This document shows, in pieces, positions 27,842-37,207 of a stretch of 64,000 bases of DNA. Both the position numbers and the translations under genes were made by a program. The DNA is from Ilyomonas sp965247435. GTDB lineage: Bacteria; Bacteroidota; Bacteroidia; Chitinophagales; Chitinophagaceae. The DNA lies in the NCBI GenBank assembly GCA_965247435.1, contig OZ252019.1, positions 620,001 through 684,000 on the forward strand, given 5' to 3'. Below the pieces are notes generated by a model that had not been told where the DNA came from, searched no databases, and saw only the letters and a list, made by a program, of their open reading frames with translations. The number at the start of each line of letters is the position of its first letter. The first letter of the stretch is position 1.

Positions 27842-28483
27842 TTACAAAGTGAGCTGCTTATAATCTGTAATCTTCAATATTTCTGTACAAAAATCGTATT
27901 CCTGCATATCGTTGCTGCTTACAATGATTAATTTTTGCCGGCAATAATCTGCAATCAACCGGTGGTACAGGTCGTAGCCCGATGCATCGAGATTAGTACA
28001 GGGCTCATCCAGCAATAAAACGGGCACATCGGAAAAAATGGCCTGTGCCAGTTTAATACGCTGCTTCATACCACTGCTATAGAAACGGATTTGTTTATCC
28101 GCCGCTTTCTGCAAGCCAATAAGATTGATGATTTCGGTAATACTTACCTGCGGCAGCAGGGGCTTAAACGAAGCATGAAACTGCAGGAATTCGGTAGCCG
28201 TCATTTCTTCTATCACTTCGAGGTATGGCGCGCAGATGACTATATGCTGAAACACTTCTTCTTCCTGTAAGCTTGTTTCTCCCTGCCTGTTATTTTGTAT
28301 CCATTTTACTTTGCCTTCATTCGCCTGCATACCGGCAGCAATTACCTGTAACAAAGTGCTTTTGCCACTGCCGTTGGGGCCGGTAATGGCATACGTTTTA
28401 CCAGATACAAACGTTGCATTTACCTTTCTGAATATCCAGTCCCGGTTGAAGCGCTTGCCTGCCTGCTCGAGATGAATAGTCAT
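27842..28483 (-). CDS. ABC transporter ATP-binding protein (orphan, CcmA-like size)
   Basis: 213 residues, a single ATPase domain: Walker A GPNGSGKST (about residues 35-43), Q-loop region, signature FYSSGMKQR (in place of LSGGQ), Walker B VPVLLLDEPC and D-loop NLDASG. The usual H-loop His is replaced by Asn in IVSSNDMQEYD, so hydrolysis coupling may be altered. Its short size is like CcmA and other Bacteroidetes one-domain ATPases. There is no permease next to it, so the substrate and partner are unknown. It is probably a cytoplasmic subunit of an inner-membrane transporter. Confidence 0.9.
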   Translation of the reverse strand: MTIHLEQAGKRFNRDWIFRKVNATFVSGKTYAITGPNGSGKSTLLQVIAAGMQANEGKVKWIQNNRQGETSLQEEEVFQHIVICAPYLEVIEEMTATEFLQFHASFKPLLPQVSITEIINLIGLQKAADKQIRFYSSGMKQRIKLAQAIFSDVPVLLLDEPCTNLDASGYDLYHRLIADYCRQKLIIVSSNDMQEYDFCTEILKITDYKQLTL

Positions 28484-28722
28484 AAGGACTTATGAATGTT
28501 GAATAAGGAGGATAAACTAAAAATGTAAAGAAAGTGCTTCCTGATGCCAGTGCCGTTGATTGCCGGATAAGCCTGTCTTTTGCCAGACGGTGATCAATGC
28601 TTAGAAGAGCCTGCCGGCAAAGGCGACGCAACAGACGCCCGATAAGTAGCAGCGTAACCCCGTTTCAGATGGCTGCCACGCTTGCCCTTCCCCGCGTGCT
28701 AAAATAAACAGAAATGAGGTTT

Positions 28723-30576
28723 TTATTTTTTCGGTTTATCACGCATTTGCTGCAGTTTCTTTTGCGTTTCCATGGTTTGAGAGAAACGTTCCTGCCATTT
28801 GCTTTGCTTTTTGGGCGCTTTGCGTTTTTCCTGTATTTCGGCTAAGATCTTATCGTGGTTAATAATATAATTCTGGATTACAAACTGAATGCCCAGGGTA
28901 ATCAGGTTAGATACCGTGTAATACCAGGTAAGCGCCGCCGGCAACCGGTTGAATATAAATAATAATACAAACGGAAAAATATACGGCATATACTTCATGG
29001 CAGGATTGCTCTGGTCGGGCGTCATGCTCATGTTGTAAAAGGCGATACCGAAATTGGTGATAACGGCGGTAAGCGTGAACAAACTAATATGGTCGCCGAA
29101 ATTAAGGGGCACGCTGAATGGCAGCTTGGCAATTACATCGTAGGTAGAAAGATCGTGCGCCCACAAAAAACTTTGCCCGCGCAGCAGAATATTACTGCTG
29201 AAAAAACTATACAAAGCAAAGAATATAGGTATCTGCAGCAAGGCCGGAATACAGCCGCCAAGCGGGTTTACGCCTGCCTCCCGGAAGATTTTCATTTGAT
29301 CTACTGCGTACGCCTGCTGGTCGTCGCCATGTTTCTTTTTCAATTCGGCCAGCTCGGGGCGAAGCACTTTCATTTTAGCGCCACTGAGGTAACTCGTATA
29401 GGTCAGGGGTGATGTAACAAGGCGGATGAACAAAGTAAGCAGCGCAATCACCCAACCGAAATTTCGGATGAAGCCGGACAGGAAATCGAACACCGGCATA
29501 ATGATCCAGCGGTTAATATATTTTACAAAAGAATAAATGCCGGAACCAAGATCCACAATCTCCTCCATGTGATTATCATACTTCTTTAATGTATAATAAG
29601 CATTAGGGCCAAAGTACAATTGCAGCGGCACACTTACAGTAGCAGCGGCCGGAACCTGCAGTTGCATACTGGCGTTGGCAAGGTACAACTGCCGCGAGCT
29701 GTCGGGCTGCGTGTTCATTTGCGCCTTGCCGCTTTTAAATTTATTTTTTGCAAGAATCGTCGTATTAAAAAACTGCTGCTTAAAGGTCAGCCATTGTACC
29801 GGCGCAGTAAAATCGTGTGTTGCACCGGTTGGCGCACGGTCAAAGTCGTAGCCGTCTTTGTCTTCATAAAAGCAAATGCGGGACTGCTCCTTTTCGTACG
29901 AGCCGGAATACTGCTGCTGGTTTACAGCGATGTTCCAATGCAGATTGAGCTGGCTTTGGGTAAGTAACTGATTGGCGCCGTTAAGGGCAATATTCCAGTC
30001 AATCATATAATTATCCGGGCGAATGGTATATTGATGGGTAATGTTTTGTCCGTTGGCAGCGGCTAACGTATAAATAATGGTCTGGCTGCCATCGCTGTTT
30101 TTTACTGGTGCGGAGGCCGAAAAAAACAGGTTGCTTGTTTCGGCGCTTTGGTTATTACCGGTATTGATGGTATAACCCAGTGCGTCTCCTTTGCCTCCCG
30201 ACAGTGTTACCGGCAGGCTGTCGATAGATTTGAATTTTTTAAGCTGTACGCTTTTCACCTGACCGCCTTTACTGCTAAAGGTTACCTTCATCAGGTTGTT
30301 TTCTATTACTGTTGTTTGCTCTGTACCGATGCCGGCCTTATCAAAACTGCCGGCTTGCGTTATGCGGGAGAGCGAATCCATACGCAGCGAATCTCTGTAG
30401 GCTACCGCCGGATCGGCCGGTTTTACTTTAGCTGCGTTTACTGCTGCAATAGAATCCTGTGCGTGCTTTTCAGAAGCCTGTACCAGCGCCTGTTGCTTGT
30501 TGGTGTACCAAAAAAAAATAAAGAACAGAATACCCAATAACACAAAACCAATAATGGTATTTTTATCCGCTTTCAT
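28723..30576 (-). CDS. yidC: Membrane protein insertase YidC
   Basis: 617 residues. An N-terminal membrane anchor (TIIGFVLLGILFFIFFW) is followed by a large periplasmic beta-sandwich domain (about residues 60-330) and the conserved five-helix insertase core beginning near 350. The core includes GWVIALLTLFIRLVTSPLTYTSYLSG, IPALLQIPIFFALYSFF and FNRLPAALTWYYTVSNL. It inserts proteins into the inner membrane, alone or with SecYEG. The C-terminal tail is Lys-rich, as usual. A TAnnTTTG -7 element lies 26 bases upstream of the start codon. Confidence 0.97.
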   Translation of the reverse strand: MKADKNTIIGFVLLGILFFIFFWYTNKQQALVQASEKHAQDSIAAVNAAKVKPADPAVAYRDSLRMDSLSRITQAGSFDKAGIGTEQTTVIENNLMKVTFSSKGGQVKSVQLKKFKSIDSLPVTLSGGKGDALGYTINTGNNQSAETSNLFFSASAPVKNSDGSQTIIYTLAAANGQNITHQYTIRPDNYMIDWNIALNGANQLLTQSQLNLHWNIAVNQQQYSGSYEKEQSRICFYEDKDGYDFDRAPTGATHDFTAPVQWLTFKQQFFNTTILAKNKFKSGKAQMNTQPDSSRQLYLANASMQLQVPAAATVSVPLQLYFGPNAYYTLKKYDNHMEEIVDLGSGIYSFVKYINRWIIMPVFDFLSGFIRNFGWVIALLTLFIRLVTSPLTYTSYLSGAKMKVLRPELAELKKKHGDDQQAYAVDQMKIFREAGVNPLGGCIPALLQIPIFFALYSFFSSNILLRGQSFLWAHDLSTYDVIAKLPFSVPLNFGDHISLFTLTAVITNFGIAFYNMSMTPDQSNPAMKYMPYIFPFVLLFIFNRLPAALTWYYTVSNLITLGIQFVIQNYIINHDKILAEIQEKRKAPKKQSKWQERFSQTMETQKKLQQMRDKPKK

Positions 30577-30601
30577 TATATACGAAAATAAAATTGAGCG
30601 G

Positions 30602-30609
30602 CAAAGGTA
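30602..30609 (-). promoter_or_regulatory. -7 element upstream of yidC
   Basis: On the minus strand TACCTTTG fits TAnnTTTG, 26 bases before the yidC ATG. No clear -33 TTG was seen at the expected distance, so the call rests on the -7 match alone. Confidence 0.4.
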
Positions 30610-30769
30610 GGGATTGAGGAGGATAGTTGGGGATTAGGGTTAACGGGGTTGCGGGCGCGGGGCGATAAGTATCCTAACCATTACTCAACACTTAAATGTA
30701 AGCGCTCTGAAAAAATGAATCTATCTGAATAGTTTGCCTTCAACCCGCTACTCGTTACCTGCTACCTGT

Positions 30770-30777
30770 TATCTTTG
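30770..30777 (+). promoter_or_regulatory. -7 element immediately before ubiX
   Basis: TATCTTTG fits TAnnTTTG with only five bases to the ATG at 30783, so transcription probably starts at or beside the start codon, giving a leaderless or nearly leaderless message. No clear -33 element. Confidence 0.4.
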
Positions 30778-30782
30778 AACAC

Positions 30783-31379
30783 ATGGCTAATAAAATTCTT
30801 CTTGCCGTTACCGGCGCCAGCGGCGCTGTTTATGCAAAATTGTTACTGGACAGGTTAATGACTTTACAAGGCCAATGGCAGGAATTAAGTATGGTAATGA
30901 GCAGCAACGCCAAAGAAATCTGGCATACAGAGTTGGGCGATGAAACCTATAAAGACTATCCGCAGGTACGATATTTTGATAAATATGATTTCAGTGCCCC
31001 TTTTGCCTCCGGCTCGGCCAGGTACAACATCATGATTGTAGCGCCCTGCAGTATGGGTACGCTTGGCCGGATAGCTGCCGGTGTTAGCGATGATGTGGTA
31101 ACGCGCGCGGCCGATGTGGTGTTGAAGGAAAGGCGCCGGTTGATACTGATGGTGCGGGATACGCCTTACAATCTCATCCATATAAAAAATATGGAAGCGG
31201 TAACACTGGCGGGCGGAATTATCTGCCCGGCAACACCTTCTTTTTACAGCAGGCCGGCAACGATTGAAGCGGTAGCCGCTACTGTAACAGACCGGATTCT
31301 TGACCTCGCAGGCCTTGCTATTGATAGTTTCCGGTGGGGGAATACGGAGGATAGTGTAGCAAAAGAAGCAGGTAACTAA
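30783..31379 (+). CDS. ubiX: Flavin prenyltransferase UbiX/PadI-type
   Basis: 198 residues. The family start KILLAVTGASGAVYAKLLL carries the FMN-binding TGASG motif. Later segments are VAPCSMGTLGRIAAGVSDDVVTRAADVVLKERR and LVRDTPYNLIHIKNM, equivalent to the usual RETPLHLIHLENM. It makes prenylated FMN for UbiD-type decarboxylases from FMN and dimethylallyl phosphate. No ubiD gene is in the window. It is convergent with the sigma factor pair, 38 bases from the anti-sigma-like stop. Confidence 0.94.
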   Translation: MANKILLAVTGASGAVYAKLLLDRLMTLQGQWQELSMVMSSNAKEIWHTELGDETYKDYPQVRYFDKYDFSAPFASGSARYNIMIVAPCSMGTLGRIAAGVSDDVVTRAADVVLKERRRLILMVRDTPYNLIHIKNMEAVTLAGGIICPATPSFYSRPATIEAVAATVTDRILDLAGLAIDSFRWGNTEDSVAKEAGN

Positions 31380-31417
31380 GGCAGTGCAGTACTGATAAAA
31401 GCAGTGGTTTGCAATAG

Positions 31418-31735
31418 TCAGGGAGCAGGAGTGTCTTTTTTTACGAGGTGTTTACCGGCAAAGCGCTTCCAGGCAAGACCGGGGTCTGTTTTACTCCAGC
31501 ATTCGGAAGGGCGGTTTTGTGCAATGGTTTTATATAAACTTTTCAGCAGGTTGCAGTTGTCTTCGCTCTCCGCGAGCCAGTTGTCCAAATGCTTTTGTTC
31601 AGCAAAAGATAAACCGCCGGTCAGCAGCTTTTCTATCAACTGAGCGATAGTTAAGTATGGCGATATTTCTTCCGGCATAGGTATAGAAACACGCTGCCGG
31701 TATAAAAGGATGAAACAAACTTCATAAAATAGCAT
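31418..31735 (-). CDS. Short FecR-like anti-sigma N-terminal domain, no membrane segment
   Basis: 105 residues, or 86 if the internal ATG at 31678 is used. The segment IAQLIEKLLTGGLSFAEQKHLDNWLAESEDNCNLLKSL matches the N-terminal sigma-binding part of FecR-type anti-sigma factors, where a GxL(S/T)xxE pattern is followed by W-L-x-E-x-x-N. The frame ends with VKKDTPAP before any transmembrane helix or periplasmic FecR domain, while typical proteins run to 300-400 residues. It lies 16 bases after the ECF sigma stop on the same strand, the normal FecR position. Either a downstream part has been deleted, or this is a cytoplasmic-only anti-sigma factor. Confidence 0.6.
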   Translation of the reverse strand: MLFYEVCFILLYRQRVSIPMPEEISPYLTIAQLIEKLLTGGLSFAEQKHLDNWLAESEDNCNLLKSLYKTIAQNRPSECWSKTDPGLAWKRFAGKHLVKKDTPAP

Positions 31736-31751
31736 CAGTAACCAAAGGCAT

Positions 31752-32300
31752 TTACAAATAATAGCCTGTCTGTATTTTGCCGAAAGAAGAACGCAGCAGC
31801 CGCAGGCCGCGCATTTTTTGTGTTTTTACCGTATTCACAGAAACATGCAATGCATCTGCCACCTGCTGGTTGCTCAACCCCTCAAGGTACGCAAGATTGA
31901 TAACCCTGCGGCAGCCGTCCGGCAGTTTTTGCAGGCCGCAATAAACAAACTGAAGCACTTCTGCTTCTATTATACGGTTGCCAAAATTGTTATCGCAGGC
32001 AGTGATGTCCACGCTTTTGATATACCGTGCTTTTACCTGCTGATGCTTATATACGTTACGGCTGCTGTTTTTTACAGCGAGGTATAAAAATGCTTTTATG
32101 GCATTAAGCGAGGTAAAGTTGGTATGCAATTGCCAGAGTTTTACGAAAGCATCCTGCACAATATCTTCCGCTTCATTTTCATTATTTACAATGCCGGTTG
32201 CCAAAAAGCAAAGCCTTGCATGAAATTTAAAAAAAATACTTTCCAGGGCTTTCTCATTGCCCTCGTTAAATTGTTGTATTAAGTCAGTATCGTGCCTCAT
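31752..32300 (-). CDS. ECF RNA polymerase sigma factor (Bacteroidetes type)
   Basis: 182 residues. Region 2 is LIQQFNEGNEKALESIFFKFHARLCFLATGIVNNENEAEDIVQDAFVKLW (residues 6-56). Region 4 is LQKLPDGCRRVINLAYLEGLSNQQVADALHVSVNTVKTQKMRGLRLLR, with the helix-turn-helix near residue 145. This matches the RagB/SusD-associated ECF class of Bacteroidetes that is normally paired with a FecR anti-sigma factor and a SusC. Here the pair is isolated: no susC lies next to it, and the nearest is over 13 kb away. It directs transcription at a small set of promoters not identified here. Confidence 0.94.
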   Translation of the reverse strand: MRHDTDLIQQFNEGNEKALESIFFKFHARLCFLATGIVNNENEAEDIVQDAFVKLWQLHTNFTSLNAIKAFLYLAVKNSSRNVYKHQQVKARYIKSVDITACDNNFGNRIIEAEVLQFVYCGLQKLPDGCRRVINLAYLEGLSNQQVADALHVSVNTVKTQKMRGLRLLRSSFGKIQTGYYL

Positions 32301-32694
32301 AGCCGGTTAGTTTAGCATCTTCCTGTATATATTCCATTCTATTAAAACAGCAGCGCGGGTATATTATTTTAAAAAATCCGTAAACTTATATCATAGCCTG
32401 CACTGGCAGCTTGACGGCACGCTATCACGCTTATAAGATTAGGATTTAAAAAATGAATGTAACTGTATAAGTAATAGAGGAATAATTTCTGCTGACCAAA
32501 ACGCTCTTACTACTTCGGAGCCACAACTCAACCTAATCTATTATTGCTGTTGCTTGTAGCGCAGGCTTTGAGCACAGACATCAGGCTACCACTTTCATTA
32601 CCGGCACACGCTATCGGCAAATAAGAATTTCTCCTGCTATTCTTCAGCCTATTCCCAAAACACTTATGCCGTGTTACCGCCGGCTTTTAATTTA
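32301..32694. other. Intergenic, no gene seen
   Basis: 394 bases between the sigma factor start and the MFS gene stop. No hairpin, promoter pair or coding frame stood out. Confidence 0.4.
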
Positions 32695-33936
32695 TCAATG
32701 TACCGCCATTGTCATTTCGCTTTCGGTAGCGGTCTTTGCATTTTTTTGCCAAACGAAAAATATAATAAACAGCACGATGAGTATAGCCGGGAAGGTCATC
32801 ATCTTCACCAGAGACTGTTGTCCCGTGGCCAATTCCAGTGCGCTTCCGGTTAATCCCTTTGCGGTGTTGGCTGCGCGGGCACTATCAATCCAGCCACCAA
32901 TAATAGGCTGGAAAATAGCGGTAGAAAACATGCCTACGCCGCCCACGATAGACATACCCAGCGCGCTGCTGCGCGGTACCCGGTGTGCTACAGAGCCGAT
33001 CATCACCGGCCAGAAATAACAGATGCCCAGCGCATAAACAATCGCCGCCAAATAAGCCATTGGGCCCGTTACACTGCTAAATAAATAAATACCTATCGTT
33101 GCCAGGATTGCGCCCATCAATAAAACACCAGTTTGGCCTAAGCGCCCTACAACCGGGCCTGCGAAATATCTGCCTGTAGCAGATACACCAAATGTTAAAG
33201 CTAAAATAAGCATGGCATTCGCACCACTGGCACCTAATACAATAGTTACCCACTGGCTGGGGCCAAACTCAGAAATAGCGGTAAGCGCCATGCAGCAAAA
33301 CAGAAATATATATACCGGGCTTAACATGGCTTTAAAGTTCTCTTTGAGGGAGATAGCACCTTCCACTTGTGCTTTTGGAAAAGTTTTGCCAAAAAATAAA
33401 ACAGCGTAAGTAACAGTCGGTATCATCGTTACCCACATTTGTGTCTGCCAGCTCAGGCCCATCTTAGTCATGAAGTAAGAGATAAGCGACCCCACGAGTA
33501 TTCCGCCGGGAAACCACATGTGAAACCTGCCCAGCATTTTTTGCATCGTCACGCCCGAATACATATCGGCAATCATCGGGTTACAGGCAGCTTCGGTGCA
33601 TCCGTTTCCAACACCTATTAAAAGCGTAGAGACTAATAAAGTAGTGTAACCGCCGGCAAAAATGGTTAGCAGGATACCTGTGGTATGGCAAACAAAGGCA
33701 ACAGACATAATTGTTTTGGGGCCAACGGTATGATACACCAGTCCGCCGATAATCATAGCAATAGGAAAGCCTAAAAACCACATAGAGTTGATAAAGCCGA
33801 GCTGCTCGGCAGAAATATGAAATGCCTCGCCTAACTGAGGAAGAATTCCTGCCCGGATAGAAAAAGTGAAGGCTGTAGTGATGAGCGCAAAGCAGCTACC
33901 GTTAAACAAAGCGCTTTTATTAACGTTCTCGTTCAT
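32695..33936 (-). CDS. Major facilitator superfamily transporter, probably sugar uptake
   Basis: 413 residues with about 12 hydrophobic segments in two halves. Recognisable family parts are the start FNGSCFALITTAFTFSIRAGILPQLG, the loop motif GGLVYHTVGPKT between helices 2 and 3, and GRFHMWFPGGILVGSLI. It lies 126 bases downstream of xylA on the same strand, so it is likely co-expressed with xylB-xylA and may import xylose or a xylose-containing sugar. The substrate is not readable from sequence and it is not a close XylE relative by eye. Inner-membrane location. Confidence 0.9.
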   Translation of the reverse strand: MNENVNKSALFNGSCFALITTAFTFSIRAGILPQLGEAFHISAEQLGFINSMWFLGFPIAMIIGGLVYHTVGPKTIMSVAFVCHTTGILLTIFAGGYTTLLVSTLLIGVGNGCTEAACNPMIADMYSGVTMQKMLGRFHMWFPGGILVGSLISYFMTKMGLSWQTQMWVTMIPTVTYAVLFFGKTFPKAQVEGAISLKENFKAMLSPVYIFLFCCMALTAISEFGPSQWVTIVLGASGANAMLILALTFGVSATGRYFAGPVVGRLGQTGVLLMGAILATIGIYLFSSVTGPMAYLAAIVYALGICYFWPVMIGSVAHRVPRSSALGMSIVGGVGMFSTAIFQPIIGGWIDSARAANTAKGLTGSALELATGQQSLVKMMTFPAILIVLFIIFFVWQKNAKTATESEMTMAVH

Positions 33937-34062
33937 TAAATTAGGTTTTTAAATGTTAAGCAATCGGTATAGGTGTTACAGGAGACTTACAATGATGCAA
34001 TATATAATAAATTATTTTTTTTCGCCGGATAGTATTGCTGCGCGGCCATCGAAAAAATCTGA

Positions 34063-35391
34063 TTAAATAAACCTGTTAACCAGGTTCTCATAATATTCCT
34101 GCCTGCCGCTTATAACAGCGGGTTCCCCGCCTTCTGCTGCATAATTGCGTAAGTCTTCGAGCGATAGTTTTCCTTCTTCAAATGCTTTTCCTTTACCGCT
34201 ATCGTAAGAGGCATAGCGCTCTTTGCGCAATCTTTGGTATTCGCCGTTCTCTAACATTTTATCTGCTGTAATCAGTGCTCTTGCAAACGTGTCCATGCCG
34301 CCGATATGGGCATAAAACAAGTCTGCCGGATCGGTGGAACTGCGGCGGATTTTTGCATCGAAGTTGATTCCGCCGCCGCCAAAGCCGCCTGCCTCTATGA
34401 TTATGAGCATGGCTTCGGTAAGTTCATTTACATCATTAGGAAACTGGTCGGTATCCCAGCCATTCTGGTAATCGCCGCGGTTGGCATCAATACTGCCCAG
34501 TACACCTGCATCTGCCGCGACTTGCAGCTCGTGCTGAAACGTATGGCCGGCAAGCGTAGCATGGTTCACTTCAACATTAATTTTAAAATCACTTAATAAA
34601 TCATGTTCTCTTAAAAAACCGATCACGGTCGCGCAGTCATAATCATACTGGTGCTTGGTTGGCTCCATGGGCTTAGGCTCTATAAAGAAAGTGCCTTTAA
34701 AACCCTGCTTTCTTGCATAATCTTTTGCAGTGTGGAGAAAGCGTGCGAGGTGCTCCTGTTCGCGCTTCATGTTGGTGTTGAGCAGGGTCATATAGCCTTC
34801 CCGCCCGCCCCAGAAAACATAGTTCTCGCCACCCAGTGCGATGGTTGCATCGAGTGCTGTTTTTACCTGCGCGGCTGCATGCGCCAGCACCTGGAAATCG
34901 GGATTGGTAGAAGCACCGTTCATATACCGCTTGTGCGAAAATACGTTGGCGGTCCCCCATAATAGTTTTACGCCGCTGTCTGCCTGCTTTTGCTTTGCAT
35001 AATCCACTAAAGCATGTAAGCGCTTTTCGTTATCTGCAACCTCATTGGTATAATCCACTACATCTATATCGTGAAAGCAGTAATAGGGCAAGCCTAATTT
35101 GGTGATGAATTCAAAAGCCGCGTCCATCTTGTCTTTGGCGCGTTCAACAGCATCGGGTTTTGCATTCCAGGGAAAAACGTGCGTGGCGCCGCCGAAAGGA
35201 TCGGAGCCATCGTTACAGAAGGAATGCCAGTAAGCGCAGGCAAACCGCAGATGCTCCTTCATTGTTTTGCCACGTATTACCTTACTTTCATCATACCAGC
35301 GAAAGGCGAGCGGGTTGTCACTTTCAGTTCCTTCGTATTTGATTTGTTCTATGCCCCCGAAAAATGGTTTGTCGCCTGTTATAACTGCCAT
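34063..35391 (-). CDS. xylA: Xylose isomerase
   Basis: 442 residues, the long (class II) form. Motifs visible are FRWYDESKVIRGKTMKEHLRFACAYWHSF, then YYCFHDIDVVDYTNEV with His107 and Asp110 (the E. coli His101/Asp104 pair), KLLWGTANVFSHKRYMNGA, FFIEPKPMEPTKHQYDYD and VNHATLAGHTFQHELQ. It converts D-xylose to D-xylulose with two divalent metals. It lies 110 bases after xylB and is followed by an MFS transporter, so the three form a xylose catabolic cluster. A divergent AraC-type regulator beyond xylB is a plausible activator. Confidence 0.97.
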   Translation of the reverse strand: MAVITGDKPFFGGIEQIKYEGTESDNPLAFRWYDESKVIRGKTMKEHLRFACAYWHSFCNDGSDPFGGATHVFPWNAKPDAVERAKDKMDAAFEFITKLGLPYYCFHDIDVVDYTNEVADNEKRLHALVDYAKQKQADSGVKLLWGTANVFSHKRYMNGASTNPDFQVLAHAAAQVKTALDATIALGGENYVFWGGREGYMTLLNTNMKREQEHLARFLHTAKDYARKQGFKGTFFIEPKPMEPTKHQYDYDCATVIGFLREHDLLSDFKINVEVNHATLAGHTFQHELQVAADAGVLGSIDANRGDYQNGWDTDQFPNDVNELTEAMLIIIEAGGFGGGGINFDAKIRRSSTDPADLFYAHIGGMDTFARALITADKMLENGEYQRLRKERYASYDSGKGKAFEEGKLSLEDLRNYAAEGGEPAVISGRQEYYENLVNRFI

Positions 35392-35500
35392 ATAGATACA
35401 TTTTAAAAGTTAGTAGTAATTGTTACGCTGCGTAGTCTGAAAATTTTACAACGAAAAATTTCCGGGTATCAGCATTTTCCAAACGCAACAGTCATTGAAA

Positions 35501-37003
35501 CTAAAGACTTCCCCTAACCGCTGCTTTATTCAACTGCTGTTGTAATACCTCCTTCCATTGCCCGTATAACTCGTTATATGGCTGCACGGCATCCGGTTCT
35601 ACGCGCTGCAAGGGCTTAAAGTTGCTGAATGCTTCGCTATAATCTTTATAAATACCGGCGCCTATGCCGGCACCTAATGCCGCCCCCACGCTTCCGTCGT
35701 TGCCATACAATTCTACGGGTACGCCCGTACTGTTTACAAATGCATGGGTAAAGACATCACTCAAAAACATGTTTGCTTTACCGGCACGTATTACCGTTGG
35801 CTGCAGCCCGTTTTCCCGCATGATATCAAGGCCGTAACGAAAAGAAAAAGCGATGCCTTCCTGCGCAGCGCGAAAAACGTGCGCCGCAGTATGCCTGTTG
35901 AAGTCCGCACCACTGATGTGCGCGCCGATGAATCGGTTTTGCAGCATCCGTTCGGCGCCATTGCCAAATGGCAGCATCAACAGCCCATCGCTGCCGGCAG
36001 CCACCATACCCGCCATTTCATTCATTTTTTTATAGGCAATGTGTTCGCCGCCAATGTTCTTCATCCACCTGTTGGCAATGCCGGCGCCGTTGATGCACAG
36101 CAGCACGCCCAGGCGTTTTGCGGCAGTGGTATGGTTAACATGCACAAAGGTATTTACCCGCGAATGCGCATCGGCCAGCAAGGCATCCGTAACGGCATAG
36201 ATAACACCTGAAGTGCCTGCGGTGGCGGCTACTTCGCCGGGCTGGAGTACGTTTAAGGAAAGCGCATTGTTGGGCTGGTCGCCGGCTTTGTAGGTAACCG
36301 GAATATTTTGTTGTAATGATAAGGCGGCTGCTACCTCTTTCTTCAGCAGGCCGTGCGACGAAAACAGCGGCTGTACCACAGGGATAAGTTCATTATCAAA
36401 CCCGAAATATTGCATCACATCCCTGCTGAGTTCTTCTTTTTTAAAATCCCACAGAATGCCTTCCGACAGGGCAGAAGCCGAAGTGGTGATGTCGCCGGTC
36501 AGCTTCATGGCAATAAAATCACCGGGCAGCATCATCTTATATACATTTTCATATACCTCCGGTTCGTTCTTCTTTACCCAGGCCAGCTTGGAAGCGGTAA
36601 AATTGCCGGGCGAATTGAGTAAACAATCGTTGCAAATACGCTCGCCGATTGCGCCGTACGCTTCGTTGCCTGTTGCTACCGCGCGGCTGTCGCACCAGAT
36701 AATTGCGTTTCTTATTACTTCCTGTTCTTCATTTACCAATACCAACCCATGCATCTGGTAGGCAATGCCGATAGCTGCAATATCGGTTGGATGGTAAGCC
36801 CCGGCAGCATTAGCTTTTAATATGGCCTGCTGCACATAATGCCACCAGTCGTCCGGCGATTGCTCTGCCCAGCCGCTCTGTAAAGAGATAATAGCTGCTT
36901 CCCTATCCGGGTATTGTGCTGTGGCAATACATTGCTGTGTAGCGGCATCTACCACAGCTACCTTAACGGACGAAGTACCTATATCAATACCTAACAACAG
37001 CAT
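35501..37003 (-). CDS. xylB: Xylulokinase (FGGY family)
   Basis: 500 residues. The FGGY start LLLGIDIGTSSVKVAVVD (phosphate-binding loop), then MHG at 84-86, the Asp242 catalytic base in KAGDQPNNA, and C-terminal ATP-binding segments LPFGNGAERMLQNRF and RAGKANMFLSDVFTHAFVNSTGVPVELYG. It phosphorylates D-xylulose to xylulose-5-phosphate for the pentose phosphate pathway. It is the first gene of the minus-strand xyl cluster, divergent from the AraC-type gene at 37208 across a 200-base gap. Confidence 0.95.
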   Translation of the reverse strand: MLLLGIDIGTSSVKVAVVDAATQQCIATAQYPDREAAIISLQSGWAEQSPDDWWHYVQQAILKANAAGAYHPTDIAAIGIAYQMHGLVLVNEEQEVIRNAIIWCDSRAVATGNEAYGAIGERICNDCLLNSPGNFTASKLAWVKKNEPEVYENVYKMMLPGDFIAMKLTGDITTSASALSEGILWDFKKEELSRDVMQYFGFDNELIPVVQPLFSSHGLLKKEVAAALSLQQNIPVTYKAGDQPNNALSLNVLQPGEVAATAGTSGVIYAVTDALLADAHSRVNTFVHVNHTTAAKRLGVLLCINGAGIANRWMKNIGGEHIAYKKMNEMAGMVAAGSDGLLMLPFGNGAERMLQNRFIGAHISGADFNRHTAAHVFRAAQEGIAFSFRYGLDIMRENGLQPTVIRAGKANMFLSDVFTHAFVNSTGVPVELYGNDGSVGAALGAGIGAGIYKDYSEAFSNFKPLQRVEPDAVQPYNELYGQWKEVLQQQLNKAAVRGSL

Positions 37004-37207
37004 ACAATGGCGTATAACTTAGTTAAATGAAATAATTAAAGTGGCAAAAGGAGCGGAGGCGTTCGTTCATGTCAGCAAGCAATGGCGTTGATAAATTACG
37101 GGCAAGTTAGATGGTTTATCTGTAAACACAATTATGTTTTTATTCAATACTGATACTTTTTTAATTAGAATAATAATACTTTAGCCTCGTAATACCTTAG
37201 ATAGTAT

